Source: Candidatus Peribacter sp. UBA2144 (lineage in GTDB: Bacteria; Patescibacteriota; Gracilibacteria; Peribacterales; Peribacteraceae). From it: a DNA stretch of 22,958 nucleotides. Under the pieces are notes generated by a model, which searched no databases, was not told the origin of the DNA, and saw only the letters and a list, made by a program, of their open reading frames with translations. Of this stretch, positions 8,209-14,716 are shown piece by piece. The position numbers and the translations under genes are program-made. Position 1 is the stretch's first letter. Each line of letters starts with the position of its first letter. The stretch is taken from assembly GCA_002328295.1 (NCBI GenBank), contig DCXE01000086.1, forward strand, positions 1 to 22,958, read 5' to 3'.

Positions 8209-8289
8209 ACAACTGACAACTAACAACCAACAACAATACTTTGTTGTGAGTTGTTAGTTGAAAGCCCGAAGGGCGTGTTGTTAGTTAAC
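8209..8289. repeat. Heptamer inverted-repeat element (element C)
   Basis: The left arm (8209-8236) consists of 7-mers ACAACTG, ACAACTA, ACAACCA, ACAACAA. A TACT loop and an inverted right arm (8241-8260) follow, then a tiny hairpin GCCC-GAA-GGGC (8264-8274) and a third arm TTGTTAGTTAAC (8278-8289) that reaches the stop codon of the opposing gene. The layout matches element A at 26-118. It sits in the convergent rpoD/DUF378 interval and may also serve as a bidirectional terminator. Confidence 0.65.
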
Positions 8290-8489
8290 TAAGCCTTCTT
8301 ATTGAAAATTACAAACAACGCAGATAGTCCAACGAGAACATAAACTACTGCTTCCAAAACCGGTAATCCACCGACGACCATGTTTATTACGTTTAGGTCG
8401 TTGTCTACAAGCATTCCAACTCCAACAAGACCCAAATTTAGGCCTCCAACGAGGAGTAGAATGCGAGCAATTGGTCCTAGACCTTTCAT
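8289..8489 (-). CDS. DUF378 family small membrane protein
   Basis: This 66-aa protein has two predicted transmembrane helices (LGPIARILLLVGGLNLGLVGVGML and LEAVVYVLVGLSALFVIF). The GGLNLGLVG and VYVLVGLSAL segments match the DUF378/YuzA family (consensus GGLNWGLVG ... VYxLVGLAAL). The function of the family is unknown. It ends in a lysine-rich tail. It stands alone between rpoD and the helicase gene. No Shine-Dalgarno is visible before its ATG. Confidence 0.85.
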   Translation of the reverse strand: MKGLGPIARILLLVGGLNLGLVGVGMLVDNDLNVINMVVGGLPVLEAVVYVLVGLSALFVIFNKKA

Positions 8490-8594
8490 AAGATGAAGGG
8501 GGAAGGTTAAAAAGAGAAGAACTTCTTACAAGTCTATCATTTTAAAAGGAGACTTGGCTTGATGAAGACGAAAAATATTGCTTTATTCATAGTG

Positions 8595-8600
8595 TATACT
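8595..8600 (+). promoter_or_regulatory. Leaderless -10 element of the helicase-nuclease gene
   Basis: TATACT ends 9 nt before the ATG at 8610. It lies inside the longer open frame that starts at 8559, so it decides in favour of the downstream start. No strong -35 is visible. Confidence 0.5.
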
Positions 8601-8609
8601 TTGAATCTA

Positions 8610-11597
8610 ATGCCAAAGACAGCTGCCACATCGAAAAAATCAGTGGAATCTTCCAAAAAAAAGAGCTCGAAACTCTTTGATGCTCTTTATACACGCCTTA
8701 ATTCTTCACAGAAAGAAGCAGTAGATTTAATCGAAGGTCCTGTGATGGTTGTGGCTGGACCTGGAACAGGAAAGACACATACGGTTGCACTTAGGACTGC
8801 AAATATCCTAAGGAAAACGCAAATGAGGCCAAGTAATATCATTTGCCTTACATTTTCTGTAAATGCTGCAACGGAGATGAGGGAAAGGCTCAGATCTCTT
8901 ATTGGTCCTGATGCGTACGGTGTTACCATCAAAAATTTCCATGCTTTCTGCAATGAGTTAATCCAGGAACATCCGGCAGTATTTGATGAATGGTCGGCAC
9001 TGGAACAGATAAGCGATGTAGAAAGAACAAGAGAAGTGAATAAAATATTAGATCAGCTTATGCCTGATATAAAACTCATAAATCGCAAATCGCCTTACTC
9101 AAGAACGCGCCAGATAATAGGAAGAATATCTCAACTTAAACGGGAGGGTAAAACGAATAAAGAAGAACTCCTTCAAGTTGCAGACGAATATGAAGCCCAG
9201 ATGGCATCGAAAAGCAAAGAGGGAACCAAGGCGCACGAAAAGAATCTGCTTTCCGCCAGAAAGTTCAGAGAGTTTTTGGAAGTGTTTTTTAAATATCAGG
9301 AAATGCTCAAAAAAACTCAAAGATACGATTACGAGGATATGATTTTGTATGTAATTAAAGCTCTTGAAGAAGAGGATTGGCTGCTTAGTAGTTTGCAGGA
9401 AAGATATATGTACGTTTTGGTTGATGAGTTTCAGGATACAAACGGGGCTCAATATAGATTGGTCGAACTTCTTACAAGCTACTCCAATGTGGACCATGAA
9501 CCGAATCTGTTTGTCGTTGGGGACGACGATCAGGCTATCTATAGATTTCAAGGTGCAAACCTTACAAACATTCTTTCGTTCAGAGATCGATTCCCTCAAG
9601 CTCCTGTAATTACTCTCACAGAAAGTTTCAGATGTACTCAGAGTATTTTGGATGCCGCAGGATCACTTATAGAAAAGAATACGGAGAGGTTAGTTGGAAA
9701 GATTGAGGGACTTAGTAAAGATCTGAAATCAGCGAGCAGCAAAAAAGGGCCTGCACTTAATCTGGTATTTTCCGAAAGCGATATGACGGAACCTTGGTGC
9801 ATTGCAGAAATAATTCAAACTAAGCTTAAAGAAGGAATAAAACCGGAAGACATCGCAGTTCTTGTTCAGACAAACAAAGAGCTTCGGCCGATTTTGGATG
9901 TTCTAAGTTCATCGGAAATTCCGGTACAGATGACAGGCAAAATGGATCTGCTTAGTCACCCTTCAGTCAGCCAAGCGATTGCAATACTCAGGGCAATACA
10001 AAAACCAAAGAACAGCGTGAGTTTGGCAGGTGCTTTGGGTTGTGATTGTTTTGGATGCCATCCTGCTGATCTTGGCAGAGCTTTTATGATTAGATTTAAA
10101 TCTGAGCTTACCCTTTTTGAAGTATTGCTTTTGATGGATGAAGATTCGGATCCTCCTCCTTTGGTACGTAAAGATGAATTGATGAGCGCGTTTTATTTAA
10201 TTTTAGATCTTCATAACAAGCTTGCAAGCAGAACGGTTATAGATACTCTCGAGGCCTTGTTAAAAGAGTCAGGATTATTAAAATTTGTTAGTGATTTAGA
10301 TGACCCTATAGAATTTGCAGCCCTTCAGGAATTCTTTGATCGCATAAAACAGCGTGCATACGAAGAGCATAGTTTTTCATTCGAGTCTTTCCTCGATGAC
10401 TTAAGCTATTACGAAAATCCTGACTATTCTGATCTTAGACTCAGCTACAGTCTTCCGCATCTGACGGAGTCAGGCGTACAGCTAATGACAGCGCATCAAA
10501 GCAAGGGACTAGAGTTTAAGACTGTGATAGTCCCAAACTTCCGCGAGGGACACTGGGATAAGCGCCGAAATCCTTCATCAGTTTCTATCCCTGAAGATCT
10601 CTTGTTTGGATGGGAAAAGGATCAAAAATCGTATGAAAAGAATCAAGATGAGCGAAGGGTTGCATATGTTGCAATGACGCGTGCAAAAGAAGAGGTTATC
10701 TTTACGTGTCCGAAGGAGCTCACGTCCGGCGATAAGTCGCGTGAAGTTTCGCCGTCATCGTTCTTTGCGGAGGCAGGGGACTTAAGCGAGGAAATGCATA
10801 AACTGAGCGATCCTGAATCAACTTCGTTGCTTCTACATTCTCCGGTAAGAGACTTAGATTCAGAAATGAAAGCGTTTCTTAAGGAAAGACTGGAGGATTA
10901 TGCTCTGTCGGTTACTGCCTTGAATCATTTTCTGGAAGATCCTCAGATGTTTCTAGAGATCGATCTCCTCAGAGTTCCTCAGGCCAAGCAGCCCAGCCTC
11001 GTTTATGGTAATGCCGTACATGAAGCCATGAAGAAGTGGGGACTCTCCGTTCAAAGCGGTAAACCACTAAATTCGGAAGAATTCGTTAGAGAATTTATAA
11101 AGTATTTGGATGAAAGGGAAATTTTGACTGAAAGTGAGAGAAGAGGACTAAAAAAAGTAGGAGAAGAAGCGCTTCCCAGATATTTTAGTCAGCGTTTAAG
11201 CGAAGGCAGGCCGTTTATATATAAAGTTGAGTATGACATCAGATCTTACCTGGACGATATTCCTATTAAAGGAAAGATAGATCGAATTGATTTAACTGCG
11301 CCCGACTCGTCTATCGCATCGGTTATCGATTTTAAAACAGGCAGGCCTAAATCCGATAAACAGATTAAGGATGATGGTAATTACTTCAGACAACTTAGCT
11401 TTTATGCTTTGCTTTTGGAATGCAAGAATCTTCCAATCGATCCACAAGCATATGTATTGGAGTTTATAGGAGAGAATAGCGATCATCCTGTTACCAGAAC
11501 TTTTGCAATCACTCAGTCAGACATTGATGAGTTGAAAGAGGTTGTAAAAGAAGTTTGGGGGAAGATTACGAATCTGGACTTTACGCCGGTTGGATAA
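8610..11597 (+). CDS. UvrD/Rep-like superfamily 1 helicase fused to a PD-(D/E)XK nuclease domain
   Basis: This is a 995-aa SF1A helicase. Seen in order are the Q-motif region (LNSSQKEAV), Walker A AGPGTGKT (49-56), motif II DEFQDT (272-277), motif III VVGDDDQAIYRFQGA, motif IV LTESFRC, motif V LMTAHQSKGLEF and motif VI AYVAMTRAKE. The C-terminal 200 residues form a Cas4/AddB-type nuclease: YGNAVHEAMKKWG near 800, KGKIDRID, VIDFKTG near 905 and QLSFYALLLE. Such fusions process double-strand breaks in AddAB- or AdnAB-like systems, so a recombination or repair role is likely; the specific system is inference. An alternative start at 8559-8562 has an AAGGAG upstream, but it would add a hydrophobic stretch (NIALFIVYTLNL) unlike the family and overlap a -10 TATACT. 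Its TAA directly abuts the opposing stop of the radical SAM gene. Confidence 0.93.
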   Translation: MPKTAATSKKSVESSKKKSSKLFDALYTRLNSSQKEAVDLIEGPVMVVAGPGTGKTHTVALRTANILRKTQMRPSNIICLTFSVNAATEMRERLRSLIGPDAYGVTIKNFHAFCNELIQEHPAVFDEWSALEQISDVERTREVNKILDQLMPDIKLINRKSPYSRTRQIIGRISQLKREGKTNKEELLQVADEYEAQMASKSKEGTKAHEKNLLSARKFREFLEVFFKYQEMLKKTQRYDYEDMILYVIKALEEEDWLLSSLQERYMYVLVDEFQDTNGAQYRLVELLTSYSNVDHEPNLFVVGDDDQAIYRFQGANLTNILSFRDRFPQAPVITLTESFRCTQSILDAAGSLIEKNTERLVGKIEGLSKDLKSASSKKGPALNLVFSESDMTEPWCIAEIIQTKLKEGIKPEDIAVLVQTNKELRPILDVLSSSEIPVQMTGKMDLLSHPSVSQAIAILRAIQKPKNSVSLAGALGCDCFGCHPADLGRAFMIRFKSELTLFEVLLLMDEDSDPPPLVRKDELMSAFYLILDLHNKLASRTVIDTLEALLKESGLLKFVSDLDDPIEFAALQEFFDRIKQRAYEEHSFSFESFLDDLSYYENPDYSDLRLSYSLPHLTESGVQLMTAHQSKGLEFKTVIVPNFREGHWDKRRNPSSVSIPEDLLFGWEKDQKSYEKNQDERRVAYVAMTRAKEEVIFTCPKELTSGDKSREVSPSSFFAEAGDLSEEMHKLSDPESTSLLLHSPVRDLDSEMKAFLKERLEDYALSVTALNHFLEDPQMFLEIDLLRVPQAKQPSLVYGNAVHEAMKKWGLSVQSGKPLNSEEFVREFIKYLDEREILTESERRGLKKVGEEALPRYFSQRLSEGRPFIYKVEYDIRSYLDDIPIKGKIDRIDLTAPDSSIASVIDFKTGRPKSDKQIKDDGNYFRQLSFYALLLECKNLPIDPQAYVLEFIGENSDHPVTRTFAITQSDIDELKEVVKEVWGKITNLDFTPVG

Positions 11598-13004
11598 TTA
11601 GCGGTCGAATTTCCCAATATCATTTCTAAGAGCTTCCAAGCTCTTTGCATTACTGAATTCGGGCCCGATTGGATCTAGCAGATGAGTAGTATTTCCAGGG
11701 AGTTCTGCGATTGCTTCCGCATATTCTATAATCAGTTTACGCAGAATGGGATTAGTGTGGCTTATGCTTGATGGAAGCCTTGCGAAATCCAGTGCGTAGA
11801 AATAGTCGGGATTATTCATAAGTACAGCTATTCTCATCGCCCTGTCGGCACGATCTTCTTCTGTCGTTTCATCATCTTTCAAGTCATTTGCCCAATATCT
11901 ACTGCCTGGAACAATGTCTTTTGCAATGTGCGGACGGGGAACTGCGTCATATCGCTCACTCATTTCTTCTGTGAAATCCAAAGCAGCCTTAAGAGATTCT
12001 TCTGTTTCTTTTTGGTGACCGAAAACCATAAGTATCTCGGGGGTTATTCTGTATTTCTCGCGCGTCAGAAGTATCGAGTCGATACAGTCATCCTTTGTAT
12101 TACCCTTCCTTTCCCTTTTCCATACTTCCGGCGTACCGCCGTCAACTCCAAACCCAATTGCATAAAGTCCAGCTTTTACAATTTCCCTGATTGCATCTGG
12201 ATTCTTTCTATTTGCTTTAATAAAGTAAGGTGTGCCTGCAAGTCCCCGCATTTTGATTTCAAAATCAGGGTTTTCTCTCTTCAATTTTTGAACTAACAAT
12301 GCGAATCTCTTTAGTTCGTCAGGAGTTTGTATGATGTCTAAGCTACCCAAGTACATATCAAGTGCTTTAAGGCCAAGATCCTGTGCCCTTTTAATAAGAT
12401 ATCTAAGATCTTTTTCAATTATACTAAAGTCTCTGTATTCTTCTCTGGTTCCACATTGAGCTGCACAGAAGTTACATCTCTTTGCACATCCTCTGGAAAG
12501 AAAAAATGAAATCTCTCGCGATAGGTATGCATGCATGTCTTCATCCGATATTCGCTCATAAGCTGGGATAAGGGAAGTCTCCAAAACATCAGGCATTTTG
12601 GCCGGATCTATTCCAAGATATGTACAAAGCTCAAAGTCGTTGTTGCCGTTTACAACGTCTTGACCGAAAAGCTCTTGAAATTGAGAGCTTTGTTGCCCAA
12701 TCAATACTTGAGCATCTGTAAGCCCATTAACAACTTGGCCTCCTGCAATAAGTCTTTTTTCTATAAAACTTTTCATTCTTTCACGAACAACTGGTATATA
12801 GGGCGCTCCAACGAGATTAATTCCTACTGAGTCGGCTTCGGGCTCAAACGGTCGAAGATTCTCGTCACATATCTGAGCTACATCTCCTCCTGCTTCTATA
12901 ACTCTTGAAGCGGCTGTCCAAAGGGATGTGTTGGTATAGATGTGGCCTTGCCCTTCTGGGGGAGTATATGAGTGCCGAGGTTGTAAAAAAGAGATACTTT
13001 TCAT
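11598..13004 (-). CDS. Radical SAM protein with N-terminal B12-binding-like domain, substrate unknown
   Basis: This 468-aa protein has a radical SAM core with the cluster-binding motif CxxxCxxC at Cys173, Cys177 and Cys180 (GCAKRCNFCAAQCG). Downstream are typical barrel elements (LDMYLGSLD, GLYAIGFGVDGGTPEVWKRERKGN). The first 130 residues (ASRVIEAGGDVAQICDEN, a buried INLVG strand) resemble the Rossmann-like cobalamin-binding domain of B12-type radical SAM enzymes, but no DxHxxG cobalamin ligand is seen. Family members methylate or rearrange many substrates and I cannot choose one. The gene is divergent from a TrmB-like regulator, and the 188-bp intergenic region has two repeated operators plus a palindrome overlapping this gene's leader, suggesting specific control. 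Confidence 0.88.
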   Translation of the reverse strand: MKSISFLQPRHSYTPPEGQGHIYTNTSLWTAASRVIEAGGDVAQICDENLRPFEPEADSVGINLVGAPYIPVVRERMKSFIEKRLIAGGQVVNGLTDAQVLIGQQSSQFQELFGQDVVNGNNDFELCTYLGIDPAKMPDVLETSLIPAYERISDEDMHAYLSREISFFLSRGCAKRCNFCAAQCGTREEYRDFSIIEKDLRYLIKRAQDLGLKALDMYLGSLDIIQTPDELKRFALLVQKLKRENPDFEIKMRGLAGTPYFIKANRKNPDAIREIVKAGLYAIGFGVDGGTPEVWKRERKGNTKDDCIDSILLTREKYRITPEILMVFGHQKETEESLKAALDFTEEMSERYDAVPRPHIAKDIVPGSRYWANDLKDDETTEEDRADRAMRIAVLMNNPDYFYALDFARLPSSISHTNPILRKLIIEYAEAIAELPGNTTHLLDPIGPEFSNAKSLEALRNDIGKFDR

Positions 13005-13008
13005 GGGT

Positions 13009-13034
13009 GTAATTGGTAAGGATCACCAAATTAC
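13009..13034 (-). promoter_or_regulatory. Palindrome in the leader of the radical SAM gene
   Basis: On the minus strand GTAATTTGGT, a GATCCTT loop and ACCAATTAC form a 9-bp inverted repeat with one bulged T, ending 4 nt before the ATG. It could be an operator for a dimeric repressor or an RNA hairpin beside the ribosome-binding position. It is unrelated in sequence to the TGACGA operators nearby. Confidence 0.5.
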
Positions 13035-13116
13035 AGCGCCACAAAAAAGATATAAGTCAATATTCACAAATCGTGAGCACTATCAAAAATGTGTTGTTTA
13101 AGCCAAAAAAAGACTA

Positions 13117-13135
13117 TGACGAACTACTGTCGTCA
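13117..13135. promoter_or_regulatory. Operator 1: TGACGA-N7-TCGTCA
   Basis: A perfect 6-bp inverted repeat with a 7-nt spacer. An identical-architecture site lies 28 bp downstream, centre to centre. The two spacers differ (ACTACTG and TCAGTCT), which marks the half-sites as the conserved part. It lies just upstream of the regulator promoter. Confidence 0.7.
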
Positions 13136-13143
13136 ATATATGT

Positions 13144-13172
13144 TTGACGATCAGTCTTCGTCAGTTTATAAT
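13144..13172 (+). promoter_or_regulatory. Promoter of the TrmB-like regulator overlapped by operator 2
   Basis: This is the best sigma70 promoter in the window: -35 TTGACG (13144-13149), a 17-nt spacer and -10 TATAAT (13167-13172). Operator 2 (TGACGA-N7-TCGTCA, 13145-13163) covers the -35 and most of the spacer, the geometry of a repressor that blocks polymerase. The predicted leader is about 14 nt without a Shine-Dalgarno. Confidence 0.7.
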
Positions 13173-13192
13173 ATCTATGTAATATAAATATT

Positions 13193-14017
13193 ATGATCTC
13201 GAATCTACTCAAGTCGTTTAGGCTTACAGCCAAAGAAACTAAGATATTTATGAAGGTGTTGGAACTTGGTTCTCAGCCTGCCTCGAACGTAGCCCGTGTA
13301 TGTGAGATGCCCAGAAATACGGTCAGGAGCATATTGGATGGACTTGTGAAAAAAGGACTGATGGTGAAGACACGTAGGGCAAATACTCAGTATTACTCAA
13401 CCGAGAGAAAGGAGAACTTAATTCGTGCGCTCAAACATAAAAAGGTACGAATGGATGAAGAAATCGACCGCCAGATAGATCTGCTCGAAGTATATGGGGA
13501 AGAGCTATCTGCGCGGCACTGGGCAAAGTCTCGCCCGAAAATAACTTTTTATGAGGGGACTGATGGATTGGAAAAAGTATATGAAGATACTCTAACTGCG
13601 AGAACAGGATTAAAATCATGGGCTTCAACGGACGACATGCTAGAGGCTATGCCTGAATACTTTAAGACGTATTTCAAAAGACGCACAGGAAATGGTATTC
13701 CTATGCGATCTATTCACCCGGATACAGAGTCAGCCAAAGATATTACAAACAGGAATGAATCCGAACTTAGGGATTCTGCAATTGTTCCTGCCGATAAGTA
13801 TTACTGGACACCGGAGATACAGGTGTACAACAACAAAGTGAATATTGCATCGTGGAAAGACAAGTTGGGAATAATCATTGAAAGTGAAGAGATTGCTGAT
13901 GCAATGAGAGCATTTTTTGACTTAAGTTTTGAGGCAGCAGAGAAGTATGGAAAAAGGCACGGTATTAAGAATTATGATGAGTTGATATCGGAAAAAGGAA
14001 AGTCAGATAAAAAGTAA
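13193..14017 (+). CDS. TrmB-family transcriptional regulator
   Basis: The 274-aa protein starts with a winged helix-turn-helix (LTAKETKIFMKVLELGSQPASNVARVCEMPRNTVRSILDGLVKKGLM, residues about 11-60). A coiled segment follows (KKVRMDEEIDRQIDLLEV), and then an effector/dimerisation domain of the TrmB C-terminal type (ITFYEGTDGLEKVYEDTL; AIVPADKYYWTPEIQVYNNKVNIASWKD). In well-studied archaeal TrmB proteins the domain binds sugars; the ligand here is unknown. Two TGACGA-N7-TCGTCA sites in its own promoter suggest autorepression, and the shared intergenic region suggests that it also controls the divergent radical SAM gene. Binding by this particular protein is inference. Confidence 0.9.
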   Translation: MISNLLKSFRLTAKETKIFMKVLELGSQPASNVARVCEMPRNTVRSILDGLVKKGLMVKTRRANTQYYSTERKENLIRALKHKKVRMDEEIDRQIDLLEVYGEELSARHWAKSRPKITFYEGTDGLEKVYEDTLTARTGLKSWASTDDMLEAMPEYFKTYFKRRTGNGIPMRSIHPDTESAKDITNRNESELRDSAIVPADKYYWTPEIQVYNNKVNIASWKDKLGIIIESEEIADAMRAFFDLSFEAAEKYGKRHGIKNYDELISEKGKSDKK

Positions 14018-14041
14018 CTGTATGTACAATGTACATACAGT
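14017..14041. terminator. Perfect 25-bp palindrome filling a convergent gene junction
   Basis: ACTGTATGTACA, a single A, then TGTACATACAGT form a perfect inverted repeat that overlaps the last base of the regulator's TAA and ends one base before the rdgB stop codon. It lacks a T tract on either strand, so classical intrinsic termination is uncertain. A bidirectional transcript end or 3' stabiliser is the simplest reading. Confidence 0.6.
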
Positions 14042-14638
14042 CTACATTGAGGACTCAAGGTGAGTTCTTAGTTTTTGTGTAGCTCTACCCCTATGACTCG
14101 TACTATTTTTTTGTTCAAGATTTAGGGCAGAAAACACGTTATCAAATCCCTCTGGACGGAAGCATCCGGAGATTGGAAGGCCTGGAAGATATTCAGCTTC
14201 AAGCTCTTCAGTAATTACACCTTTGCATTCTCCTTCAAACAAATGGAGATCTCCGTTTGGATCTAAGTAAGCAAGATGGCACATGAATGCAGCTTTCTTA
14301 TTAGATTCACTTTTCATGCGCTTAAGAAAATACTCAATCCATTCTTCATCAGAAGCAGTGGGTCCCGCACCCCATCTTCTTGTGTGAAGACCAAGCTCGT
14401 TCTGAATGGCATCAACCATTATTCCAGAGTCTTCCGAAATTGTAGGCATTCCTCTGCCAAGGCCATGGAAGTGTCTAACTTTTTGAATCGCGTTCTCCTG
14501 AAACGTACTTCCTGTTTCCTCAGGCTCAGCTTCGATCTTAAGGTCAGAAGGAGTCTTGAGATCAAGCTCGAGACCGGTTAAGACTTCAGAGATTTCTATT
14601 ACCTTGCCTTTGTTGTTTGTTCCTATGAGTAATTGCAT
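14042..14638 (-). CDS. rdgB: XTP/dITP diphosphohydrolase (RdgB/HAM1 family)
   Basis: This house-cleaning enzyme hydrolyses non-canonical purine nucleoside triphosphates (ITP, dITP, XTP) to monophosphate and pyrophosphate. The 198-aa protein has the family hallmarks: the N-terminal phosphate-binding TNNKGK, TFQENAIQK, the SEDSGI metal/active-site motif and the C-terminal SHRGRA. The usual GYDPIF segment is replaced by a diverged GCFRPEGFDNVF. The start at MQLLIGTNNKGK (14638) is chosen over an upstream ATG at 14674 because the family begins with this strand and the extra 12 codons lie in a palindromic repeat. It lies downstream of ftsK on the same strand, but the 78-bp gap is an inverted repeat. 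Confidence 0.93.
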   Translation of the reverse strand: MQLLIGTNNKGKVIEISEVLTGLELDLKTPSDLKIEAEPEETGSTFQENAIQKVRHFHGLGRGMPTISEDSGIMVDAIQNELGLHTRRWGAGPTASDEEWIEYFLKRMKSESNKKAAFMCHLAYLDPNGDLHLFEGECKGVITEELEAEYLPGLPISGCFRPEGFDNVFSALNLEQKNSTSHRGRATQKLRTHLESSM

Positions 14639-14643
14639 AGAGG

Positions 14644-14708
14644 TGTCATGGTGAGCTCTGTCGAACCATGGCACCGATTGTCACCCTTCGACAGAGCTCA
14701 GGATGACA
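14644..14708. repeat. REP-like inverted repeat between ftsK and rdgB
   Basis: Two 22-nt arms (14644-14665 and 14687-14708) share the core TGAGCTCTGTCGAA / TTCGACAGAGCTCA exactly, with TGTCAT / ATGACA at the outer ends and a 21-nt centre. The half-unit resembles a widely seen intergenic palindromic repeat type (CTTCGACAxxCTCAGGATGAC) found in many bacterial genomes; that likeness is from memory. It may terminate ftsK transcription. Confidence 0.6.
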
Positions 14709-14716
14709 ATCTTCGA

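Noticed and set aside
8545..8564. AAGGAG followed by TTG/ATG as the start of the helicase-nuclease gene
   Set aside because: It is the only Shine-Dalgarno-like site in the window at a useful distance, but the added residues are unlike the family and the frame contains a -10 TATACT placed exactly for the downstream ATG at 8610. Kept as an alternative only.
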